From NCBI GenBank assembly GCA_035995725.1, contig DASYKE010000060.1, positions 1 to 22,600 on the forward strand: a stretch of DNA of 22,600 nucleotides, read 5' to 3'. Of the stretch, positions 6,452 to 13,606 are shown piece by piece; the first letter of the stretch is position 1, and each line of letters starts with the position of its first letter. The notes beneath the pieces were generated by a model, which was not told the DNA's origin, did not search any database, and was given only the letters and a program-made list of their open reading frames with translations. The translations under genes and the position numbers were made by a program. The DNA is from JAQGLW01 sp035995725. Lineage in GTDB: Bacteria > Pseudomonadota > Gammaproteobacteria > Burkholderiales > Burkholderiaceae_D.

Positions 6452-7690
6452 TCAAACAATCTGAACGTTGATTCGTTGCGGGACATTGTTATGATAACCG
6501 GCCGGATTCCAGATTAGCTCAGACTCCTGCGTCTCTCCCTTCCGGTTGGTCGCCTTGGCCAATATGCCGTACTGCCCGCGCTGCGCCGGACGGAATTGAT
6601 ATTTCCATTGCCGCCAGGAGTATTTGCCGTAATCCTTGCCGAGCGCAGCCGGCTGCCAGCTTTGGCCGCCGTCCGTGGAGATGTCGACCTTCTGGATCCC
6701 GCGGCCGGCGTCCCAGGCTATTCCCTGCACGGTAATCGGCCGCCCCAGCCAGAAGTGCTGTCCATCGTCGATGTTGGTGATCAATGAATTGACCACCATT
6801 TCCGTAAGGGGCGTGGTGTCCACCCCAGGCGCATCCTGCGATGCGAAGCGCACGAGCTGCGGGAATTTGCCGGTCGGAATCCGGTAGGCCGACTTCATCC
6901 AATAATTGTCAAGCGGCTGCGGTAACACGTTAATTTCGGAAATCTGCTTCATCCAGTAAGTGCCCACCCATCCCGGCACGATCAGCCGCACGGGCATGCC
7001 GTGGTGCAGCAGCATCGGGCGGCCGTTCATTTCATAGGCGAGGATGGTGTCGTCGTCCAGCGCCTTCCACATCGGCAGGCTTTTCGCAAACTGAGGTGTC
7101 TGCGCGATGGGTCCGTGATCCTGCCCGCGGAAGGCCACCTCCACGGCATTCTTGTTGATTCCCGCCTGGTTCAGAATGTCCTTCAGCCGCACCCCGCGCC
7201 AGCGCGCATTGCCCATGGCGCCATTGCCCCATTCCACGCCCGGCACGTGCGGTTGCGACAAGCCGCGGCGATTGCCGGCGCACATGTTGACGGCCACGAG
7301 CTCGACCGGGCGAAACTTGCGGCGCAGATCGTCATAAGTCAGCGTCATCTGCTTTTGCGCCGAAGCCCCGCCGATGTTCAGGCGCCAGGCTTGCGCGGTA
7401 ACTTCGGGAATGACGGCCAGATGCCAGCGCACAAAAAACCGCGCATTGGGGGTAAACATCTGGTTCAGATATTCGACCGGCGTTTCGTAGTTCGGCGCGC
7501 GGAACGTTCGTTTAATCAAGGGTTGCTTGCCTGGAAGCGCGGACAGCACCGATTCTTCCAGCGTGCCGGCAGGCAGCGCCGCAGGCCCAAGGGAAATCTT
7601 GCGGGCGAGGGCCGATCCGGGCACCAGGACGCCGCTGCCGGCAACCGCCATGCCGCTTGTCATCCGTAGAAATTCGCGTCTGTTCAACAT
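6452..7690 (-). CDS. sorA: Sulfite dehydrogenase molybdopterin subunit (SorA)
   Basis: 412 residues. Twin-arginine signal NRREFLRM (R4-R5) for export of the folded cofactor protein. The sulfite-oxidase fold shows the molybdenum-ligating Cys137 in NMCAGNRRG, with R88 and H90 (VRWH) and R142 as expected active-site residues. LIVPGWVGTYWMK is the conserved pterin-domain motif. Residues about 295-412 form the Ig-like dimerisation domain (VQGIAWD.GRGIQKVDISTDGG, W.YQFRP..RG.Y.ILAKATNRKGETQ). It oxidises sulfite to sulfate in the periplasm, passing electrons to SorB. The ATG at 7690 has GAGGG upstream. It is the first gene of sorA-sorB-czcE-like, and the divergent intergenic region holds an 18-bp perfect palindrome. 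Confidence 0.95.
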   Translation of the reverse strand: MLNRREFLRMTSGMAVAGSGVLVPGSALARKISLGPAALPAGTLEESVLSALPGKQPLIKRTFRAPNYETPVEYLNQMFTPNARFFVRWHLAVIPEVTAQAWRLNIGGASAQKQMTLTYDDLRRKFRPVELVAVNMCAGNRRGLSQPHVPGVEWGNGAMGNARWRGVRLKDILNQAGINKNAVEVAFRGQDHGPIAQTPQFAKSLPMWKALDDDTILAYEMNGRPMLLHHGMPVRLIVPGWVGTYWMKQISEINVLPQPLDNYWMKSAYRIPTGKFPQLVRFASQDAPGVDTTPLTEMVVNSLITNIDDGQHFWLGRPITVQGIAWDAGRGIQKVDISTDGGQSWQPAALGKDYGKYSWRQWKYQFRPAQRGQYGILAKATNRKGETQESELIWNPAGYHNNVPQRINVQIV

Positions 7691-8010
7691 TGTCTATTCC
7701 CTCAAAACAATGAGTGGATGAGCTTGCGCGGCCGGTGCCGATTTTCCGGTCTTCAGGTTTTCACTTTAGGCGGTAAACGGTACGAGGCAAGAAAAGCATG
7801 CAAAAAAACTATCGGCTAACGTGGATGACTGCGGGCACCGCGGGGCGGCTATGGCCCGGTATTCGGCTGGTGTGAAGAGAAATGGTTGCCCCGGAACTAT
7901 TTGCGACACTGGCCGGCTGCTGCCATATGGCAGCAAGGACAGGTGCCATTCAAAAGCAAGTTAATATGTCACCGTAGATAATTTCATTCATCAGCGATAA
8001 GGAGCCAGCC
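7691..8010. other. Divergent intergenic region, sorA and small winged-helix-like gene
   Basis: No gene was found. It contains the sorA ribosome-binding site (GAGGG, near 7700), the AAGGAG site of the downstream small gene (near 8000) and the perfect palindrome described separately. No high-scoring promoter hexamers were recognised for either direction. Confidence 0.4.
7918..7935. promoter_or_regulatory. 18-bp perfect palindrome, candidate operator
   Basis: TGCTGCCATATGGCAGCA is a perfect inverted repeat without spacer, placed between divergent sorA (start 7690) and the small gene at 8011. It has the length and symmetry of a dimeric-regulator operator. The adjacent small winged-helix-like protein is a possible but unproven ligand. 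Confidence 0.5.
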
Positions 8011-8229
8011 ATGCTCACCGCTCATGATTCTTTGACGTTGCAGATGCTGGAGTGGATTTCTCAAGGAGCACATCGCTATTGCGATGTTATTGACGTATGG
8101 AAAAGCTCCTGTCCGCGGCTTACTATCTGGGAAGATGCTTGCGCTGACGGGCTCGTGGAGAGCGGCCCGGGGCGCACAGGCATTGTCTCTCTCACGGCAA
8201 AAGGCAAAAAAATCCTTCAGCAAGGATAG
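8011..8229 (+). CDS. Small protein, possible winged-helix DNA-binding domain
   Basis: 72 residues, no signal peptide or membrane segment. The pattern LTLQMLEWISQGAHRYCDVIDVW - CPRLTIWEDACADGLVES - TGIVSLTAKGKKIL fits a winged-helix module: helices, a recognition helix around residues 36-50, then a beta-hairpin wing and a terminal helix. Cysteines at 24, 34 and 44 could give redox or metal sensitivity. The ATG is preceded by AAGGAG with good spacing. It is divergent from sorA across a region with a perfect palindrome, so a local regulatory role is plausible. It belongs to no named family that I recognise. Confidence 0.6.
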   Translation: MLTAHDSLTLQMLEWISQGAHRYCDVIDVWKSSCPRLTIWEDACADGLVESGPGRTGIVSLTAKGKKILQQG

Positions 8230-8549
8230 CGTAGCGCTCCGGTTGCCGCACGATACTTCAGTTGCCCGTCGCCAATGAACGCGCAATCAGTAGAGCAGCG
8301 CATCGATTTAAAGTAAAAAGCCCGCAGACCTTGCGGCTGCGGGCAAAATCCATCCATGGGATGGAGGGAGGGAGGAGACGGACTTACTGTATCAGGCAGT
8401 GCAAGCCGATGCCAGTTGCGTTACAAATGCTTACTTTCAGGCACAATCACGAAACTTGTGATGACTATTTCGAGTCCGTTACAGCTGATGATATGCAGAG
8501 AATCCGCAGGGAATCATTTATTTGAAAACAATAGGGATATGGCTTGGGT
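8230..8549. other. Intergenic region with one hairpin
   Basis: No credible gene was found. It holds a terminator-like hairpin (8320-8344). The start of the downstream membrane-anchored gene has only a weak ribosome-binding site. Confidence 0.4.
8311..8344 (-). terminator. Terminator-like hairpin, T-run on minus strand
   Basis: Stem GCCCGCAG (8320-8327) with CTGCGGGC (8337-8344). A-rich sequence on its left (AAGTAAAAA) makes a TTTTTACTT tail on the minus strand, while the plus-strand side ends in AAAATCC. It could therefore stop minus-strand transcription coming from beyond, for example read-through from the second CzcE-like gene. No minus-strand gene lies immediately upstream of it. Confidence 0.45.
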
Positions 8550-9002
8550 ATGCTTCGGAAATGGATTATTACAGCGGCTTGCAGCGGCGTTTTGGGCGTT
8601 TTAGTGTGGGCCTCCGATTTCATCACCTTGCAAGGAGAGCGCACCATCTATACCGCGGGGTGTCAGGATGGGGTTTGGAAAGGGGATCTGTGCACGGGGA
8701 AGCTCGTGGCGGCGGAGCGTTACAGGTTTCGGGCATTGAAGGCCCACAATGAAGTGCTCTTTTGGACGGTCGGCTCGCCAGGGCCATCAGGCAAATTTAC
8801 CCGTTGCGTGGTCACGAACGGACGATACTGGTCATGCGAGGCAAGTGGCGAGGCTTCTGCGGCCGTTACGCGGGAAATGCGGCACGGTATGCCGGTGAGT
8901 CATCCCGGCGAAAATACCCGGCCTTTTCATCAGATATCCAAATTCAGGTGGATGCTTCTGCGATATGGCATATCCGTCGGCAATACGGTGAGCAGCTCTT
9001 GA
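8550..9002 (+). CDS. Membrane-anchored protein with four conserved-looking cysteines
   Basis: 150 residues. One N-terminal hydrophobic segment (about residues 5-21, WIITAACSGVLGVLVWA) acts as signal anchor. The outer domain carries paired cysteines C38/C48 (AGCQDG...DLCTG) and C86/C96 (FTRCVV...WSCEAS), suggesting two disulfides or a metal site in the periplasm. The C-terminus has no recognised motif. I do not recognise a named family. A TTG start two codons earlier (8544) is possible, and ATG 8550 is preferred. The stop is 7 bases before the phased GTTAAT element, and the tandem terminators about 100 bases on may end this transcript. Confidence 0.65.
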   Translation: MLRKWIITAACSGVLGVLVWASDFITLQGERTIYTAGCQDGVWKGDLCTGKLVAAERYRFRALKAHNEVLFWTVGSPGPSGKFTRCVVTNGRYWSCEASGEASAAVTREMRHGMPVSHPGENTRPFHQISKFRWMLLRYGISVGNTVSSS

Positions 9003-9086
9003 ATCGAGGTTTAATCATTCGAAAGTTTAATCATTCGTTAATCTGCCGTTAATGCGCCGTGTGTCACCATGTTTCCTGTCTCCTCT

Positions 9087-9107
9087 CCACCTTACCCCCT
9101 GGGGTGG
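9087..9107 (+). terminator. Hairpin equivalent to first tandem terminator
   Basis: CCACC (9087-9091) pairs with GGTGG (9103-9107), followed by ATTTAA. It is weaker than its counterpart at 5372-5395. Confidence 0.4.
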
Positions 9108-9113
9108 ATTTAA

Positions 9114-9151
9114 CCCGCGACCGACCGCAGTTCGTCGTTCGCGGGTTTTTC
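9114..9151 (+). terminator. Intrinsic terminator, copy 2 of block
   Basis: Stem CCCGCGA (9114-9120) with TCGCGGG (9139-9145), followed directly by TTTTTCTATTT. The loop differs from copy 1 while the stem stays paired. Confidence 0.75.
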
Positions 9152-9208
9152 TATTTGCACCTTCCGTCATCGCGCCGTCCCTCATCGATTTAGGGGCGCA
9201 AAGCTGAA

Positions 9209-9589
9209 TTATCTGTGGCCGCCACCATGGCCGCCGTGGCCATCACGGCCGCCGTCCAAATATCGAGGGTCCGGCGCAACATAGGCCTGTACCGGATGAT
9301 CCAGCACGCCGGGCGGCGCAACGTCGTTCAAAGGGAAATTGCTGACTGTCCTTGCAACGAAGAAATTCCAGGCGAATGACTTGTTGCCCACGACGAACCC
9401 GATGGTTTCGCCGCCGGTGACATTCACGTACCTGGTGTCGGGAGTGATGACGATTGTGCGCTCGGCAGCCGATACCGGCGCCGGCTGACCGTACAGGTCG
9501 ACATAGCTGGTTCTTGTTGCACAGGCAGTCAAAACCGCTGCAGCCAGCACAAGCGCAAGGGCGATGATTGGAGAATAGAGTCTTTTCAT
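9209..9589 (-). CDS. CzcE-family periplasmic lipoprotein, copy 2
   Basis: 126 residues, nearly identical in plan to the copy at 5708-6070: the same lipobox (LTAC, Cys23), TSYVDLYGQPAPVSAAERTIVI, DTRYVNVTGGETIGFVVGNKSFAWNFF and APPGVLDHPVQAYVAPDPRY. It differs mainly in a longer His/Gly-rich tail (GGRDGHGGHGGGHR) with extra potential metal ligands. The ATG at 9589 lies below a conserved GGAG site. The much longer frame from 9868 has no support and was discarded. Similarity to copy 1 continues upstream for about 34 bases and stops where copy 1 meets the sorB stop codon. It therefore looks like a duplicate of the tail of the sor operon. The promoter is not evident. Confidence 0.88.
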   Translation of the reverse strand: MKRLYSPIIALALVLAAAVLTACATRTSYVDLYGQPAPVSAAERTIVITPDTRYVNVTGGETIGFVVGNKSFAWNFFVARTVSNFPLNDVAPPGVLDHPVQAYVAPDPRYLDGGRDGHGGHGGGHR

Positions 9590-9744
9590 GGCGCGCTCCG
9601 GCAAACGGCTTGCAATCATTTTAGCTCTTACAGCAATCAGGGGCAGGGCATTGAGATGAACGTCGCCATGCAAGCCATCCGCAACTGCGCAGAAGATCGG
9701 TCCGCCGCGCTGCAGCGAGCCCGAAAGCGCGCGATCAGGACAGG

Positions 9745-10401
9745 TCAATGCTGCGAGTCCTGTTCGCTGCTGGGAACGCGGTCGAACCAATGCAGAATGA
9801 GGATGAGCACCAGTGTCGCTGGAAGCATTAGGAAGCTGCTGAACAGCCCGGCCAGAAAAGGGATGCATGCAAAAAAAGCTCGCAGCCCGTAGCTGTAATA
9901 ATGTCCGGCACGATTCAGGTACGCTATCGCCAGCGCCTGCTTGCGCGTCGATTCATCCAGGCCGGCATCGCTGGTAATCAGGTAAGCGACATGGTTGAAG
10001 AAGCGTACGGCCATCGCCATAAACAGGAACGAGATAAAGAAGCTTCCCGCCAACAGTAATAGCTTGGCAGCGAAGACAATCGACTCGCTGTTGCCGGCCC
10101 GGGCGGATTGCCAGAGCTCGTTTTTGGGGCTGCCGACGCCGGCAAGCGTCAGTGTTGCCGACAAGGCCAGCACAGCGGTGGTAGCCATGAAACTTGCTGC
10201 CATCACCGAGTTGCGCAGCGTCTGGACTACGAGAATTTCCGTTCCGCGGCGGCTCATTACCGACTTTACCCAATTGCTGCGGATGGCGGCATGCGCACTG
10301 CGCGCTGTCTTCATGGGCGTGCGTGAGGTCACCCAACGAATATAGAGCTCATAAAGAGCAAACACGATGAGGCAAGCAACAATGTTCGCCCACTCCGTCA
10401 T
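9745..10401 (-). CDS. DUF599 family membrane protein
   Basis: 218 residues with four strongly hydrophobic segments: about 6-22 (ANIVACLIVFALYELYI), 68-90, 110-130 (LLLLAGSFFISFLFMAMAV) and 180-205 (ACIPFLAGLFSSFLMLPATLVLILIL). The cytosolic loops match DUF599: RRGTEILVVQTLRNSVMAASFMATTAVL, then FFNHVAYLI and RKQALAIAYLNRAGHYYSYGLRAFFACIP. Molecular function is unknown. It starts 22 bases after the YeeE-type gene stop, with AAGGGACAGG as ribosome-binding region. It is thus the fourth and last gene of the arsR-yeeE-yeeE-DUF599 operon, suggesting a role in sulfur handling by association only. Confidence 0.85.
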   Translation of the reverse strand: MTEWANIVACLIVFALYELYIRWVTSRTPMKTARSAHAAIRSNWVKSVMSRRGTEILVVQTLRNSVMAASFMATTAVLALSATLTLAGVGSPKNELWQSARAGNSESIVFAAKLLLLAGSFFISFLFMAMAVRFFNHVAYLITSDAGLDESTRKQALAIAYLNRAGHYYSYGLRAFFACIPFLAGLFSSFLMLPATLVLILILHWFDRVPSSEQDSQH

Positions 10402-10423
10402 GGAACCTGTCCCTTGCAAAAGT

Positions 10424-10870
10424 TTATGACGCTTTGGCGGCACGCTCGCGGCTTGCAGCGGCAAGCCTGTCCTGAACTTCGAAAACCGCCATGCCTGCGA
10501 GCATGGCAATCACAAAGATAATTGGTTCACTGCTACCCGTCGCCAGCGAAGCCAGCGCCGGACCGGGACAATAACCGGCCAATCCCCAGCCTGCTCCGAA
10601 CGCCAAGCCGCCCAATACCAACCGGCGGTCAATGTACCGTGCCGTCGGTAGTCGCATTGCATCTCCCAGGATCGCTTTCGGCCGATTGGCAGCGAAGCGA
10701 AATGCCGCCAGCCCGACCAGGACCGCGCCGCCCATGACGAATGCGAGCGAAGGATTCCAGTCGCCAGCCAAGTCCAGAAAACCAATGACTTTCGACGGGT
10801 CGGTCATACCGGAAATAATCAGGCCCAGGCCGAACAATAGACCCGACATTAAAGCTGTCAACAACTGCAT
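10424..10870 (-). CDS. YeeE/YedE-type half transporter (PmpB-like)
   Basis: 148 residues and four predicted membrane segments. Family motifs are SGLLFGLGLIISGMTDPSKVIGFLD near the N-terminus and GAGWGLAGYCPGPAL with Cys101, the pattern of the second half of split YeeE/YedE (DUF6691) proteins. The related full-length protein YeeE/TsuA takes up thiosulfate, and split PmpAB pairs are found in BigR/SqrR-regulated sulfur operons. Transport of a sulfane-sulfur compound is therefore inferred. The ATG at 10870 has AAGGAG 7 bases upstream; a TTG at 10888 is rejected. It is 10 bases from the preceding half-transporter gene. Confidence 0.88.
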   Translation of the reverse strand: MQLLTALMSGLLFGLGLIISGMTDPSKVIGFLDLAGDWNPSLAFVMGGAVLVGLAAFRFAANRPKAILGDAMRLPTARYIDRRLVLGGLAFGAGWGLAGYCPGPALASLATGSSEPIIFVIAMLAGMAVFEVQDRLAAASRERAAKAS

Positions 10871-10880
10871 CAATATCTCC

Positions 10881-11309
10881 TTAACCAATCAGGTGACGAA
10901 CCACATAGACCGTGGCAAATCCGGCCAGCATCAATGCGACGGTAGCCACGATCGAACGAGGCGAAAGCCGCGACAGACCGCACACGCCATGCCCGCTGGT
11001 GCAACCTGAACCATATCGGGTTCCCATGCCAACCAGCAGTCCGGCGACAACCAGCAATGTGCTGCTCGCGTCGATTCGGACTGCGGGTAGCGGCGCAAAC
11101 AAGCCAAACACGACAGGAGCAAGCACAAGTCCGGACACAAAGGCGATTCGCCATCCGATATCGCCGCTGGCCGGACGCAGAAGGCCTCCCAAAATGCCGC
11201 TGATGCCTGCGATTCTTCCATTGAACAGCAGCAGTACCGCGACAGCAAGACCGATCGCCAGCCCTCCCGCCAACGAGGACCATGGTGTGAAGTTTGCCCA
11301 GTCAATCAT
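10881..11309 (-). CDS. YeeE/YedE-type half transporter (PmpA-like)
   Basis: 142 residues with about four membrane segments. It carries the hallmark GMGTRYGSGCTSGHGVCGLSRLSPRS with C103 and C110, thought in YeeE/TsuA relatives to relay a thiosulfate or persulfide substrate. NGRIAGISGILGGLL is the family N-terminal motif. It probably assembles with the adjacent PmpB-like protein. The ATG at 11309 overlaps the arsR stop by 8 bases and has GGAG 7 bases upstream, so translation is coupled to the regulator. The longer frame to 11345 lies within arsR and is rejected. Confidence 0.9.
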   Translation of the reverse strand: MIDWANFTPWSSLAGGLAIGLAVAVLLLFNGRIAGISGILGGLLRPASGDIGWRIAFVSGLVLAPVVFGLFAPLPAVRIDASSTLLVVAGLLVGMGTRYGSGCTSGHGVCGLSRLSPRSIVATVALMLAGFATVYVVRHLIG

Positions 11310-11640
11310 GCTTGGCTCCGTTGCTCGGATCGCAGAACTGCTCATACAGCACTTGCATCACGGCTAATGCTTCCTTGCTTGAAATGCTGTAAAAGATTTG
11401 TTTGCCTTCACGCCGCGTGCTTGCCAGCCGCTCTTCGCGCAATACGCCCAGTTGCTGCGACAATGTCGGCTGCAAAATTCCGGTCAGGCTTTCCAATTCT
11501 CCGACGTTGCGTTCGCCTTGACTGAGCTGGCAGAGCAACAGCAGCCGGTCCGGATTGGCCAGCGCTTTCAGCAGGCCGCTGGCTTGCGACGCTGCACGCC
11601 GCATTGCTTCAAAGTCGATTTTCTCGACAGTAATGCTCAT
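11302..11640 (-). CDS. bigR: BigR/SqrR-type persulfide-sensing ArsR regulator
   Basis: 112 residues, winged helix of the ArsR family: ALANPDRLLLLCQLSQGERNVGELE, recognition helix QPTLSQQLGVLREE, wing TRREGKQIFYSI. Two cysteines, C37 in the second helix and C103 in the C-terminal helix, occupy the places of the redox pair of BigR/SqrR. In those proteins a disulfide or polysulfide bridge releases DNA. It is the first gene of the minus operon with two YeeE-type transporters and a DUF599 protein, divergent from a persulfide dioxygenase. An AT-rich palindrome lies in the shared promoter. Role inferred: repressor lifted by sulfide/persulfide stress. The symbol follows family resemblance. Confidence 0.88.
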   Translation of the reverse strand: MSITVEKIDFEAMRRAASQASGLLKALANPDRLLLLCQLSQGERNVGELESLTGILQPTLSQQLGVLREERLASTRREGKQIFYSISSKEALAVMQVLYEQFCDPSNGAKHD

Positions 11641-11678
11641 TTACGCTCCTGGCGATCAAAGTTCCACTTTATTATATC

Positions 11679-11705
11679 AATATACAAACTATAATTTAGT
11701 ATATT
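11679..11705. promoter_or_regulatory. Operator palindrome for BigR-like regulator
   Basis: AATATAC (11679-11685) and GTATATT (11699-11705) form a perfect inverted repeat around a 13-base AT-rich centre, located between divergent arsR and the persulfide dioxygenase gene. Position, AT-richness and symmetry match the BigR box described in Xylella/Agrobacterium relatives. It overlaps likely -10 sequences (TATATT, TATTAT) for the plus-strand gene, so binding would block both directions. Confidence 0.7.
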
Positions 11706-11736
11706 ATTTGTGATTAAAATACCGGACAGGATCGCC

Positions 11737-12486
11737 ATGATATTTCACCAGCTTTTTGAGCCTTTATCGAGTACTTATACCTACTTGCTGGGTTGTGAGG
11801 AAACCGGGCAAGCTGTATTGATTGATCCCGTCATCGCTACCATCGACCGTGACCTGGCAGAGGTTAACCGGCTTGGCCTGACGTTGGCCTATAGCCTCGA
11901 TACGCATATTCATGCAGACCATATTACCGGGGCACTGGAGTTGAAAAAGAAGGTCGGCAGCAGGATTGCCGCGCCGGCTTTCGACCGGTTGCTATGCGCG
12001 GATGTGGGTATCGAAGAGGGCAAACCGTTCAAAGTGGGCAGCATTGCTTTACAGCCGCTGCATACGCCAGGGCATACCGACGGGCATTTCGCATACGTGT
12101 TCGGCGACCGCGTATTTACCGGCGACGCGCTATTGATTGAAGGATGCGGGCGCACCGACTTTCAGAACGGCGATGCGGACGCCTTGTTCAAGAGCGTCAG
12201 GGAAAAACTGTTTTCATTGCCCGGCGACTATCTTGTTTATCCGGCACACGACTACAAGGGCCGGCATGTCTCGTCGATCGCGCAGGAAAAGAAGCGCAAT
12301 CCGCGGTTGGGAGAAACACGGAACCTGGAGCAGTTCAAGGACATCATGGCAAATCTTGATTTGCCATACCCGAAATTCATTGATTACGCGGTACCGGGCA
12401 ACAAGCGATGTGGCGTCTGCCCCAGCCATCTTCCGGAAGATTTGGAGAAATACTGTGGCCAGATGACCCAGAGTCCGCAGGGATAG
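11737..12486 (+). CDS. ETHE1-type persulfide dioxygenase (metallo-beta-lactamase fold)
   Basis: 249 residues. Metal ligands are visible in order: THIHADH (H57, H59, D61, H62), HTPGHT (H113), TGDALLIEGCGRTDFQ (D130) and YPAHDYKG (H171). The GCGRTDFQ motif is the mark of persulfide dioxygenases, in which iron is bound by two His and one Asp. They convert glutathione persulfide and oxygen to sulfite and glutathione. The C-terminal CGVC pair (C225, C228) is extra. The ATG at 11737 has AGGA 5 bases upstream; the GTG at 11710 lies inside the promoter. The enzyme resembles the sulfurtransferase-free Blh-type proteins of bigR operons. Its sulfite product is the SorAB substrate encoded in this window. 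Confidence 0.92.
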   Translation: MIFHQLFEPLSSTYTYLLGCEETGQAVLIDPVIATIDRDLAEVNRLGLTLAYSLDTHIHADHITGALELKKKVGSRIAAPAFDRLLCADVGIEEGKPFKVGSIALQPLHTPGHTDGHFAYVFGDRVFTGDALLIEGCGRTDFQNGDADALFKSVREKLFSLPGDYLVYPAHDYKGRHVSSIAQEKKRNPRLGETRNLEQFKDIMANLDLPYPKFIDYAVPGNKRCGVCPSHLPEDLEKYCGQMTQSPQG

Positions 12487-12529
12487 CTCTCGCAGTAACA
12501 GCTCTATATATTAATAGAGAGGACTAACC

Positions 12530-12955
12530 ATGAATCAGTTTAAAGAAGTTAACGAAGGCGTTTTCATCGGCCCGCAGCCGACGGAGGATGACCTGCACAA
12601 TGCAAGGCGGCAGGGGATCAAGACAGTCATCGATTTTCGGCTGCCCGCAGAAACGACGACGTCAAACGAGACGCTGACAAAAAATGCCGGACTGGATTAC
12701 GCCAACATTCCTGTCGACAAGGCGAATCTTTCCATGGACCAGATCGGCCAGCTCGACAATGTGATGAAAAGCAAACAGGGGCCGTTCCTGCTCCATTGCG
12801 GAACAGGCGTGCGTGCCGCGCTGTTGTACTCGCTGAACAGGGCGAAACAACAGGGCTGGACGGCCAGGCAAACCTTTGATGAATCGAAACGAATGGGATT
12901 CGATTTGAAAACATCCCCTGAATTCTCCGCGTTTGTAACGAAGGCGACTGCTTAG
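12530..12955 (+). CDS. Blh-type DUF442 phosphatase-fold protein
   Basis: 141 residues. VFIGPQPTEDDL, GIKTVIDFRLPAE and the loop H89-C90-G-T-G-V-R95 give a complete CX5R signature of the dual-specificity phosphatase/DUF442 fold. In many BigR-type operons this domain is fused to or adjoins the persulfide dioxygenase (beta-lactamase hydrolase-like, Blh). The active Cys may work on sulfur rather than phosphate, but that is inference. It lies 43 bases downstream of the dioxygenase gene with a GAGAGGA ribosome-binding site, so co-transcription is likely. Confidence 0.87.
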   Translation: MNQFKEVNEGVFIGPQPTEDDLHNARRQGIKTVIDFRLPAETTTSNETLTKNAGLDYANIPVDKANLSMDQIGQLDNVMKSKQGPFLLHCGTGVRAALLYSLNRAKQQGWTARQTFDESKRMGFDLKTSPEFSAFVTKATA

Positions 12956-13079
12956 CATAAGGTGCGCACATGACCGAAAGTTTCGGGCATATCGCGTTTT
13001 CACACAACCTCGACCCTGGGCAGCCGAACGTCCTCAAGGAAAGCAGTCGTTCAAGCCTGCTCACATTTTCATTTCGGCT

Positions 13080-13547
13080 TCATAAGCCTAAAGCAGTCAG
13101 TCCTATTTGGCTGTCCGGGCGGCGGCCAAGAGGCCAGAAGAATTTGCGATCCGACTCCCTGATTGGAAGATCATTGATGCTGGCGAAGCGATGCATCATG
13201 AAACCCTGGTCATTGAACTCCCAGTTTTCATTGCCGTAGGAACGGAACCACTGGCCGGAGTCGTCGTGCCACTCGTAGGCGAATCGCACAGCGATGCGAT
13301 TGCCTGCAAAGGCCCACAATTCCTTGATTAGCCGATAGTCCAGCTCTTTAGCCCACTTGCGTTCGAGAAATTGACGTACCTGCTCGCGCCCGACAGGAAA
13401 TTCGGCACGGTTGCGCCAGCGGGTGTCCTCAGTGTAGACAAGGGAAACGCGCTCCGGGTCGCGTGAGTTCCAGGCGTCTTCAGCCATGCGTACTTTTTGT
13501 GTGGCAGTTTCTTCCGTAAAAGGAGGAAGAGGTGGTTTGGTTTCCAT
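13080..13547 (-). CDS. NTF2-like DUF1348 family protein
   Basis: 155 residues, cytosolic, SnoaL/NTF2-like cone fold. Family motifs: KVRMAEDAWNSRDPERVSLVYTEDTRWRNRAEF, GREQVRQFLERKWAKELDYRLIKELW, NRIAVRFAYEWHDDSGQWFRSYGNENWEF, and the DUF1348 C-terminal DLPI.ESDRKFFWPLG. Function is unknown; such proteins often bind small hydrophobic ligands. The start at 13547 has GGAGA 8 bases upstream, and the upstream extension to 13748 runs through tetR and its operators. It is divergent from a TetR gene with two shared operators, so it is very probably repressed by that protein and induced by its ligand. Confidence 0.87.
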   Translation of the reverse strand: METKPPLPPFTEETATQKVRMAEDAWNSRDPERVSLVYTEDTRWRNRAEFPVGREQVRQFLERKWAKELDYRLIKELWAFAGNRIAVRFAYEWHDDSGQWFRSYGNENWEFNDQGFMMHRFASINDLPIRESDRKFFWPLGRRPDSQIGLTALGL

Positions 13548-13570
13548 GATCCGTTCTCCGATAAATGTAA

Positions 13571-13590
13571 TGTAGACAGAGTTGTCTACA
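13571..13590. promoter_or_regulatory. TetR operator 1
   Basis: TGTAGACAGAGTTGTCTACA: 8-base perfect arms around a 4-base centre, nearest the DUF1348 gene. The arms are identical to those of the second operator, whose start is 36 bases away. Confidence 0.85.
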
Positions 13591-13606
13591 AAGTCAGTAT
13601 ATCCAA

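Larger units (their letters stand above)
9009..9165 (+). repeat. Phased-box/terminator element, copy 2
   Basis: Second copy of the element at 5290-5440. The sequence GTTTAATCATTCG occurs twice here (9009 and 9025). TTTAAT/GTTAAT/GTTAAT at 9026, 9037 and 9048 keep the exact 11-base period seen in copy 1, while bases between the boxes differ (GTGCT versus CTGCC). Conservation of boxes and of hairpin pairing, with divergence elsewhere, suggests selection on both parts. Confidence 0.6.

Noticed and set aside
9209..9868. 219-aa version of the second CzcE-like lipoprotein
   Set aside because: The first ~93 residues have no signal or similarity to the paralogue, and the conserved ribosome-binding site and lipoprotein signal place the start at 9589.
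9656..9892. 78-aa plus-strand frame near the second CzcE-like gene
   Set aside because: It overlaps the end of the DUF599 gene, shows no motif and has the composition of a shadow frame.
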